A stretch of 9,675 nucleotides of DNA from Akkermansiaceae bacterium UBA4145 (GTDB lineage: Bacteria; Verrucomicrobiota; Verrucomicrobiia; Verrucomicrobiales; Akkermansiaceae). Within the stretch, counting starts at the first letter, position 1. Every line of letters begins with the position of its first letter. The stretch is from the NCBI GenBank assembly GCA_002380675.1, contig DFWB01000202.1, positions 1-9,675 on the forward strand, given 5' to 3'. Made by a program: the position numbers and the translations under genes. Shown here piece after piece: positions 1 through 4,825 of the stretch. Under the pieces are notes generated by a model, which saw only the letters and a list, made by a program, of their open reading frames with translations, was not told the origin of the DNA and did no database searches.

Positions 1-168
1 AACAACATGCTGCGTCTCTACAAGGTTTCGGAAGACCCTTATGAAACCAACGATCTAATGAAAAGCGACGACCCAGCGCTGAAGGACGTAGTGGCCAGAT
101 TGTGGAGTCGTCTTATCGCGGTTCAGGGAGAATTTGGAGATACCTTGAAGCTGCAGAAGCCTGAGTAA
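1..168 (+). CDS. Sulfatase (arylsulfatase-type), C-terminal fragment
   Basis: This is an open frame entering from the left edge and ending in TAA at 166-168. The 55 visible residues contain LYKVSEDPYETNDL, followed by a charged helix (DPALKDVVARLWSRL). That pattern, Leu-Tyr-x-x-x-x-Asp-Pro-x-Glu-x-Asn-Asp-Leu, is the usual C-terminal signature of type I formylglycine sulfatases, where it precedes the last helix. Enzymes of this family hydrolyse sulfate esters, often on polysaccharides, and are very abundant in marine Planctomycetota and Verrucomicrobiota. The catalytic N-terminal part (the Cys/Ser-x-Pro-x-Arg motif) lies outside the window, so neither activity nor completeness can be judged. 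A GC-rich hairpin lies 70 bp downstream, and the next gene is convergent, so this is the last gene of its transcription unit. Confidence 0.7.
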   Translation, partial: NNMLRLYKVSEDPYETNDLMKSDDPALKDVVARLWSRLIAVQGEFGDTLKLQKPE

Positions 169-238
169 GGTGTTTCGGATTTGAGAAGATAACGCTCTTT
201 CGCGTGGCTATGACGGGAGAGCATATCTGGATACAGAA

Positions 239-266
239 GGGGCCGCGGGATTAAACCCACGGCCCC
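239..266 (-). terminator. GC-rich hairpin between convergent genes, probable terminator
   Basis: GGGGCCG (239-245) pairs with CGGCCCC (260-266) and GGG (247-249) with CCC (256-258), around an ATTAAA loop. On the + strand the step between the two helices is a C-A mismatch. On the - strand the same step is a G-U wobble, giving a continuous 11-bp stem. The structure is therefore better formed in transcripts of the - strand gene that stops at 293. The downstream tail on that strand is TTCTGTAT, only moderately T-rich. It probably serves both the sulfatase and the outer-membrane gene. Confidence 0.6.
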
Positions 267-292
267 GCGTGAATGACTTCAATCCAGCTTGT

Positions 293-1312
293 CTAGAATG
301 CGAACTGGGCACCAAGGACTGTCCACCATTCGGTTCCCAGTTGGGGGCCTTCGAGGTCCTGCCAGAGGGGCGTTCCTACCTCAAGCGCGATACGTGCTCC
401 GGTTCCAGGAATCTGCATGTTCACTCCTACAGAACCATCGAGACGGGACCCACTGCGTCGTTTCGGATCAACAGTTGGAACCGGGAGAGGCATGAGGCTC
501 GCATCGCGGCCCCTGATGTTTCCCCATGTAGAGCCATTCAACCGGGCTGAGACACTGATCCCTTCCGTAATCTGGCGACTTGCCCACGCGGTAGCTTGCC
601 AGTTGTTTCCGAGCCGATAATCTTCTCCGTTATCTCCGAGATAGATCTTTGAGCTGACTTGCCCGCCCCAGGACCAGTCGGGCTCCTGTGCCAGGTAGGT
701 CAGGGAGGGGGAGATTCCCCAACTCCCCGCGCCCAGTTGCATAGGATAGGGAAGCCGGGTAACTCCCGGTCCGGGGATAAAATCTCTTTTATCTACTTCA
801 GCAGTGGGCAGAAGAATACCGAGGCCGAGGTGGGCTCTCTGGTTCCGATACTGTCCCTCTCCGCCCCAGAAGTGGTAGAGGGCCGATAGAGAGGAGTCCC
901 CAAGGCCTGATGATTCAGTTCGAAACTGCATCCCGTTGGCTAGATTGCTGTGATTCATGGAGAGATCCACAAGGTTGAGCATGCCCATCAGGGTCAGGCG
1001 ATCTGTAGGGGCATACATCGCACCTATCATGTGCATCTCCATGTCCATGTCGATGGGAGCGACACGGTATGGAGCGGGGGGCGGTCCCGCGAAACTCGTG
1101 TTCGCGATAGTGTCGCTACCAACGTAGTTATCTTCCATGCGCATGAACATATAGCGATAGGAGAGCATGAACTCACCGGCTTTGTGAGTATGGTCACCCA
1201 TGACTCCAATTGGGGCATGGCTATCTGGACGGTCCGAGGACCAGGAGTCGCCTTCTGTGTGAGCGAAGGCGACGGGAATGAAGAGAAAAGAAATAAGATG
1301 AGAAATTTTCAT
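293..1312 (-). CDS. Predicted outer-membrane beta-barrel protein, Met/His-rich ('transporter'-like)
   Basis: This encodes a 339-residue protein with a short signal peptide (MKISHLISFLFIPVAFA, likely cleaved after Ala17 to leave an N-terminal His). An ATG 26 codons upstream in frame would bury this signal, so the start at 1312 is chosen. The mature protein begins with a conserved-looking block (SHAPIGVMGDHTHKAGEF, residues 31-48, then SYRYMFMRMED). It continues with amphipathic beta-strand-like segments rich in Gly and aromatics, and ends in Phe (GAQFAF), the typical C-terminal residue of outer-membrane barrels. I recognise this as the kind of protein often annotated only as 'transporter' or placed near the Phenol_MetA_deg (PF13557) family; this comes from memory of the motif. 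Met and His cluster at 55-60 and 89-99 (DMDMEMHM), which suggests metal contact, perhaps copper. The substrate is unknown. It is followed by the 239-266 hairpin, and a small CxxC protein gene lies upstream on the same strand. Confidence 0.72.
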   Translation of the reverse strand: MKISHLISFLFIPVAFAHTEGDSWSSDRPDSHAPIGVMGDHTHKAGEFMLSYRYMFMRMEDNYVGSDTIANTSFAGPPPAPYRVAPIDMDMEMHMIGAMYAPTDRLTLMGMLNLVDLSMNHSNLANGMQFRTESSGLGDSSLSALYHFWGGEGQYRNQRAHLGLGILLPTAEVDKRDFIPGPGVTRLPYPMQLGAGSWGISPSLTYLAQEPDWSWGGQVSSKIYLGDNGEDYRLGNNWQATAWASRQITEGISVSARLNGSTWGNIRGRDASLMPLPVPTVDPKRRSGSRLDGSVGVNMQIPGTGARIALEVGTPLWQDLEGPQLGTEWWTVLGAQFAF

Positions 1313-1339
1313 TGGGTAGTGTGTTAAATTAAATTTTTG

Positions 1340-1388
1340 GGAAGGAATAACTGCATCCTTCCTCGCGTCCGGGGAAACACCCGGGCGC
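1340..1388 (-). promoter_or_regulatory. Two adjacent hairpins in the leader of the outer-membrane protein gene
   Basis: Reading in the direction of the - strand gene, the first stem is formed by 1380-1388 and 1365-1373 (9 bp including one G-U pair, with a 6-nt loop). The second is formed by the perfect 7-bp inverted repeat TCCTTCC (1356-1362) and GGAAGGA (1340-1346), with a 9-nt loop. They lie 28-76 nt upstream of the start at 1312. The second has no T-run suited to a strong terminator, though an AT-rich stretch follows it. They could be an attenuator, a processing site or a regulator site. Their role is unknown. Confidence 0.4.
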
Positions 1389-1401
1389 AATTTTAAGAGA
1401 G

Positions 1402-1431
1402 CGCGGAGGCCTGAGCGTTACGCGGAGGCCT
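1402..1431. repeat. 11-bp direct repeat in the intergenic region
   Basis: CGCGGAGGCCT occurs at 1402-1412 and again at 1421-1431. The copies are 19 bp apart start to start, just under two helical turns. They lie just downstream of the small CxxC gene and about 90 bp upstream of the outer-membrane gene start. Tandem sites with this spacing could bind a regulator, but no known operator is recognised. Confidence 0.35.
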
Positions 1432-1452
1432 TACGGAAAGTGAAGTGCGGTC

Positions 1453-1839
1453 TTACACTACCCATGGAGGAGGGTGTGGAATATCACCCTGCCATTGGGA
1501 TTTAACGGAAGTGGAATAGGGAAGAGTATGCGGAAAGCGTGCGGGAGGAAAGAGGAGGCTTGCCGCGGATACCCTGAGCGGAATCATTTTGGCCATGGTG
1601 GTAGCCTCGGGGATGGAGCTGTGTTCCCTGTGCCTGCTACGCTCGGTTTGGAGGAGGTAACAAATCTCACAGGGATTTTTTCCGGAAAATGTAGTCTCGA
1701 TAGAGTCTTGGAGACCATGAGTGGGTGCCCGGTCCGTGATCATCGTAAGCCACGCTACGGATTGCCCAATCATAAGGTGCCCCTCAACCACAACTACAGC
1801 AGCGAGCAGGAGGAGCAGACGAGCAAGTAACTGCAGCAC
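1453..1839 (-). CDS. Small membrane-anchored protein with PCEIC motif, function unknown
   Basis: This encodes 128 residues from a GTG start at 1839 (no ATG is available in frame upstream) to TAA at 1453-1455. Residues 4-19 are a strongly hydrophobic run of Leu, Ala and Val (a membrane anchor or signal). Residues 45-60 contain SIETTFSGKNPCEIC, with cysteines 57 and 60 in a C-x-x-C arrangement. I associate short proteins with an N-terminal hydrophobic helix followed by a 'T-F-(D/S)-G-x-x-P-C-x-x-C' motif with Verrucomicrobiota and proteobacterial copper-related loci, including DUF2946-like proteins; this is recollection, not a search. The C-terminal half has no further recognisable feature. It lies 140 bp upstream of the Met/His-rich barrel gene on the same strand, which fits a shared metal-related role. 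The hydrophobic stretch and the motif in one frame argue for a real gene, although the opposite strand is also open. Confidence 0.55.
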   Translation of the reverse strand: MLQLLARLLLLLAAVVVVEGHLMIGQSVAWLTMITDRAPTHGLQDSIETTFSGKNPCEICYLLQTERSRHREHSSIPEATTMAKMIPLRVSAASLLFPPARFPHTLPYSTSVKSQWQGDIPHPPPWVV

Positions 1840-1896
1840 GCAAGGATAGCGCCTGATGGGGGTGGACTTGTCAAGAACGAGACATAGAGTCCTCTT

Positions 1897-2955
1897 ATGC
1901 CTATCGATGTAGAGTTACTGTCGCGTATCTGTAAGGAGCCGGGAGCTCCCGGTTTTGAGACGCGGATTCGCAATGTAGTGCTGGAAGAACTGGATGGTCT
2001 AGCGGATGACGTAAGAGTCGATGCGATAGGCAACGTGATAGCCCTTAAACGCGGAAGATCCTCGGAGATGAAGTCCATGGCCGCGGCCCACATGGACGAA
2101 ATCGGTTTTATTGTCACTCACATCGATAACGATGGGTTTCTACGCTTCAACCCTCTGGGAGGATTTGATCCCAAAACCCTGACTTCACAACGGGTCCTTG
2201 TGCATGGTCGCGAGGACCTCATTGGCGTGATGGGGTCGAAGCCCATTCATATCATGAGTCCCGAGGAGCGAAACAAGCCTCCGAAGCTTGAGGACTACTT
2301 TATTGACCTCGGACTGGAGCGAAGTGAAGTGGAGAAGCTTGTAGCGGTTGGTGATTCAATCACGAGGGAGCGTGAACTGGTTGAGATGGGAGATTGCGTC
2401 AACGTCAAGTCTCTGGATAACCGGGCTTCGGTCTTTCTCCTGATTGAGACATTACGAGCGCTCAAGAAGAGCCGGCGGAAACCAGCCTACGATTTTTATG
2501 GGGTGTTTACGGTTCAGGAAGAGGTTGGACTGCGCGGAGCCCAAGCTTCAACTCTGGAGATCCAGCCTGATTTCAGTTTTGGGTTGGATACGACTATAGC
2601 CTTCGACACTCCGGGGGCGAAACCTCAGGAGCAATGCACCAGGCTCGGAGAGGGAGTGGCCATCAAGATCATGGACTCATCGGTGATCTGTGACCAACGG
2701 ATGGTGGAGTTCATGAAAACCGTCGCAGATGAAAAGAAAATCGAATGGCAACCTGAGATCCTCAGGGCCGGGGGAACGGATACCGCCTCCTTGCAAAGAA
2801 TGACCCCGGGCGGTTCAATCGCCGGGGCAGTTTCTTTACCTACTCGTCACATCCACCAAGTCATTGAGATGTGCAACAAGCACGACGTCGCAGAAGCAAT
2901 CAAACTTCTGGCGGCGTGCCTTTGTGGCCTAGACAAGTATAACTGGGAGTTCTGA
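1897..2955 (+). CDS. M42 family metallo-aminopeptidase (FrvX / glutamyl-aminopeptidase type)
   Basis: This 352-residue cytoplasmic enzyme is expected to remove N-terminal residues from peptides using two divalent metals; family members usually assemble into tetrahedral dodecamers. All expected landmarks are present. AHMDEIGFIV supplies His65 and Asp67. GGFDPKTLTSQRVLVHG is the start of the inserted beta-barrel domain. LDNRAS carries the bridging Asp174. VQEEVGLRGA carries the catalytic Glu208 and metal-binding Glu209. GLDTT gives Asp231, and PTRHIHQVIEM gives the last ligand, His320. GGTDTASL (residues 292-299) matches the conserved substrate-pocket loop. The length is normal for the family (about 340-360). 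The ATG at 1897 is preceded by no clear Shine-Dalgarno sequence. The gene is divergent from the small CxxC gene across 57 bp. Some M42 members were annotated as endoglucanase, which is generally regarded as incorrect. Substrate preference cannot be read from sequence. Confidence 0.93.
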   Translation: MPIDVELLSRICKEPGAPGFETRIRNVVLEELDGLADDVRVDAIGNVIALKRGRSSEMKSMAAAHMDEIGFIVTHIDNDGFLRFNPLGGFDPKTLTSQRVLVHGREDLIGVMGSKPIHIMSPEERNKPPKLEDYFIDLGLERSEVEKLVAVGDSITRERELVEMGDCVNVKSLDNRASVFLLIETLRALKKSRRKPAYDFYGVFTVQEEVGLRGAQASTLEIQPDFSFGLDTTIAFDTPGAKPQEQCTRLGEGVAIKIMDSSVICDQRMVEFMKTVADEKKIEWQPEILRAGGTDTASLQRMTPGGSIAGAVSLPTRHIHQVIEMCNKHDVAEAIKLLAACLCGLDKYNWEF

Positions 2956-3384
2956 TCTCTCCGTAGTCCAAGTTGAGGGCTCCTTGTGCTCTCCTCGTGG
3001 ATCCTAGCTGGTTCGCTGAGGCCTGATGAAGCAGAGCCCCGATGGATCTGGGCCCATTGGGGTGGCATCTCAGGCAGTAGAGACTGATTACCTCAATTGC
3101 GTTAAAATTAGCGAGATTTGTCGGTTTTGTTAGAAATTTAATTTTTTGAATAAACGAAACGCGGCATTTCAAGGCTTGGAACCGCGAAGATCCCCAAATT
3201 GGGGTGTGCTAGGAGGCGTCTTTTTGTAAAATGTGAGTGACCGGGTCTACGTTTGGACTTCTTTCATTTTTTTGCACCGGATTGTCTGCACCAGTGACTT
3301 GTTAGAAAGTGATCTTTGAGGCCTGATTTGCTCGGGCGAGAGAACTCGCAAGCAAAATCTCGAACTGCTGCAGAATCCGCAAAA
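2956..3384. other. Intergenic region without a convincing gene; several hairpins
   Basis: No frame here shows a credible protein. The interval turns AT-rich at about 3090-3160. Three inverted repeats stand out. CGCGG (3160-3164) pairs with CCGCG (3182-3186) and encloses CAAG/CTTG. CCCCAA (3192-3197) mirrors TTGGGG (3199-3204). TTTGCT (3327-3332) pairs with AGCAAA (3351-3356) and encloses GCGAG-AGAA-CTCGC (3336-3349). A T5 run sits at 3221-3225. A weak 6-bp stem at 2975-2993 after the M42 gene has no T-tail. A small RNA is possible but no known RNA family is recognised. Confidence 0.5.
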
Positions 3385-3400
3385 CCACAACATGTTGTAT
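3385..3400 (+). promoter_or_regulatory. Candidate NrdR box 1
   Basis: This 16-mer is centred on the perfect palindrome ACAACATGTTGT (3387-3398). By eye it matches 12 of 16 positions of the NrdR consensus as I remember it (aCacwAtATaTwGtGt). It overlaps the -35 element of the putative nrdB promoter. NrdR is the ATP-cone repressor that controls ribonucleotide reductase genes in most bacteria, and its boxes come in pairs, as they appear to here. Confidence 0.55.
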
Positions 3401-3423
3401 TGTTAATAATTTGATCATACAAT
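3395..3423 (+). promoter_or_regulatory. Putative sigma-70 promoter of the nrdB-nrdA locus
   Basis: TTGTAT (3395-3400) and TACAAT (3418-3423) are separated by exactly 17 bp. The -10 matches 5 of 6 consensus bases and the -35 matches 3 of 6. Transcription would start near 3430, giving a leader of about 120 nt before nrdB. Both candidate NrdR boxes lie on these elements, the usual arrangement for repression by promoter occlusion. Confidence 0.5.
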
Positions 3424-3432
3424 ATGGACAAG
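3417..3432 (+). promoter_or_regulatory. Candidate NrdR box 2
   Basis: The left half, ATACAATAT, fits the NrdR consensus at 8 of 9 positions, but the right half (GGACAAG) is poor, giving about 9 of 16 overall. Its centre is 32 bp from that of box 1, about three helical turns, which is the spacing typical of paired NrdR boxes. It covers the -10 element and the probable start of transcription. Confidence 0.42.
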
Positions 3433-3450
3433 ATTCCGTTGACGGAATTG

Positions 3451-3549
3451 ATGAAAGGGCCTTACTCTCTCCACCGCTGCGTCAATCAGCCAATTTATTA
3501 CGGAAGCTTTAACTACCTGCAGAAAATTCGGGAAAACCGCCTCATTTAA
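3451..3549 (+). CDS. Possible 32-codon leader ORF ending 1 nt before nrdB
   Basis: An open frame starting at ATG 3451 encodes 32 residues (MKGPYSLHRC... ending IRENRLI). It stops at TAA 3547-3549, leaving a single G before the nrdB ATG (TAAGATG). The frame also extends back to ATG 3424, but that codon would precede the predicted transcription start. nrdB itself has no Shine-Dalgarno sequence, so translational coupling from this ORF is attractive. The ORF start has only a weak GGA 6-8 nt upstream. The peptide resembles nothing I know, and so short a frame can occur by chance. Confidence 0.25.
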   Translation: MKGPYSLHRCVNQPIYYGSFNYLQKIRENRLI

Positions 3550-3550
3550 G

Positions 3551-4648
3551 ATGTCAGAAACCACCACAGTCCAGATCGGAGATCGATCCTTTGTTTTAGA
3601 CCAAGAAAAGGCGCAAGAAGCGTTTGCTGCCAAAAGCGTGATCAATGGGAAGGACACCATGTTTTTCAACATTCTCCCCCTGAAATATCAGTGGGCGTAT
3701 GAGCTCTACAAGACCATGAAAAACAACCATTGGGAGCCCGAGGACATCCCAATGCAGAGGGATGTAGAGCAGTGGCGGGGGAACGACGAGATCTCTGATG
3801 TCGAGCGCTGGATCATTAAGATGGGGATCGGTTACTTTTCGGCGGCAGAGGGGATCGTTGGGGACAATATCATGCACGTGGTTCGTGAGCTGGTGACTGC
3901 TCCCGAACTTAAAATGGTCCTTGGTCGTCACGCTCATGAGGAAAACATCCACGCTGATTCCCTAGTCTACATGATTTCTTCTTTGGGCCTCAATCCGCAT
4001 GAGTGCGAAGCCATGTTCGAGGACATTCCTACGATTACTGCCAAAAACAATTTCCTCGTTACCAATAGCCGAGCCATGCGCCGGGATGTCGATCTGACTA
4101 CGACTGACAACAAGCAGGCCCTTGCAAAGAACATGTTCATGTTCGGGCAGGTCATGGAAGGAACTCAATTCTATGGGCTCTTCGGGATGATCCTGAGCCT
4201 TTACAGGCAGAACAAGTTTCCTGGCATTGGACAAATGTTCCGCTACACCCTTCGGGACGAGTCGAATCACATCGAGCTTCTGCGGCAGCTTCTCAATGAG
4301 CTCGTCGTAGAAAATCCTGATATCTGGACCGAAGAATTCCGAAACGACCTTCGCGAAACGATGCGGGAGGGTGTTGCTCTGGAAAAGCAATTTATCCGGG
4401 ATTGCCTGCCAGTGGATGCAGTAGGCCTTAACGCGTCCGACTTTGAGCAGTATATCGATTACATAGGTGACCGGCGTCTTGTGAACTGCCGCCTTGATCC
4501 TCTCCACGAGAATGCTTCCAACCCTTTCCCTTGGCTTGCTGAGATGATGGATATCAAGAAGGAGCAGAACTTCTTTGAAGGTCGTGTGACTGAGTACCAG
4601 AAATCTTCAGCCCTGGAGCATGCAGGGTATAGTGACGACGACCTCTAG
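3551..4648 (+). CDS. nrdB: Ribonucleoside-diphosphate reductase beta subunit, class Ic-like (no radical Tyr)
   Basis: This 365-residue small subunit (R2) houses the dinuclear metal cofactor that starts radical chemistry in NrdA. The ligand set reads Glu100 (SAAEGIVGDN), Glu131 and His134 (HEENIHADS), Glu203 (VMEGTQFYG), and Glu237 and His240 (RDESNH). Two features mark the Mn/Fe class Ic type known from Chlamydia. The first ligand is Glu where E. coli NrdB has Asp. The position of the radical Tyr, four residues after His134, is Leu138 (codon CTA) rather than Tyr. Residues known from C. trachomatis R2 for electron relay also appear to be kept: Trp61 (NNHWEPED), Tyr140, Tyr232 (FRYTLRDE) and Tyr349 (VTEYQKSS). 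The length is normal for R2, with the expected flexible acidic tail. The ATG at 3551 lacks a Shine-Dalgarno sequence. nrdA follows after 177 bp, and the promoter upstream carries candidate NrdR boxes. No nrdI or nrdH lies beside it, which fits a class that does not need NrdI. Confidence 0.96.
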   Translation: MSETTTVQIGDRSFVLDQEKAQEAFAAKSVINGKDTMFFNILPLKYQWAYELYKTMKNNHWEPEDIPMQRDVEQWRGNDEISDVERWIIKMGIGYFSAAEGIVGDNIMHVVRELVTAPELKMVLGRHAHEENIHADSLVYMISSLGLNPHECEAMFEDIPTITAKNNFLVTNSRAMRRDVDLTTTDNKQALAKNMFMFGQVMEGTQFYGLFGMILSLYRQNKFPGIGQMFRYTLRDESNHIELLRQLLNELVVENPDIWTEEFRNDLRETMREGVALEKQFIRDCLPVDAVGLNASDFEQYIDYIGDRRLVNCRLDPLHENASNPFPWLAEMMDIKKEQNFFEGRVTEYQKSSALEHAGYSDDDL

Positions 4649-4663
4649 GACGATTTGAAAGCG

Positions 4664-4722
4664 GGTAGCCGGGAATCCCGGCGAAGAGGAAGTCAGGCGG
4701 CCTCTTTCGTCACCAAGCTACC
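4664..4722 (+). ncRNA. Predicted three-way-junction RNA structure between nrdB and nrdA
   Basis: Three nested helices can form together. The closing stem is GGTAGC (4664-4669) with GCTACC (4717-4722). The second is CGGG-AAT-CCCG (4670-4680), which extends to 6 bp as GCCGGG/CCCGGC if the closing stem opens. The third is CGAAGAGG (4682-4689) with CCTCTTTCG (4701-4709), 8 bp with one bulged T and an 11-nt loop. The element begins 15 bp after the nrdB stop. It has no long T-tail, so it is not a classical terminator. It could adjust the nrdB to nrdA ratio by mRNA processing or stabilisation. It matches no RNA family I recognise. Confidence 0.35.
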
Positions 4723-4825
4723 TATGCTGCCACATCTAAAATTTTCTCTTATTACCACGCTTCCGCAAGCAGACCAGCTAACCGTTCCAACCCTTACGTG
4801 AGCCTTCACACCCTAAAGACCTTTT

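Noticed and set aside
1474..1830. 118-codon + strand frame opposite the small CxxC gene
   Set aside because: It has no hydrophobic segment or motif of its own. The - strand frame has a clean membrane anchor and a CxxC motif, so the + frame is taken as its shadow.
1867..1875. CTTGTCAAG palindrome in the divergent 57-bp gap, with TTGACA reading as a perfect -35 on the - strand
   Set aside because: At 17-bp spacing the -10 would be CGCTAT, which matches only two bases. TATCCT is better but 20 bp away and would put the transcript start at or beyond the GTG. It is not supported as a promoter.
3017..3327. TGAGGCCTGAT present at 3017-3027 and 3317-3327, exactly 300 bp apart, with a related AGGCCTGATGA at 903-913
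   Set aside because: There are only two exact copies, one related copy falls inside a coding region, and there is no palindrome or flanking structure. Coincidence is a sufficient explanation.
4737..4742. TAAAAT as a separate -10 for nrdA
   Set aside because: No -35-like hexamer is found 16-18 bp upstream, so an internal promoter cannot be claimed.
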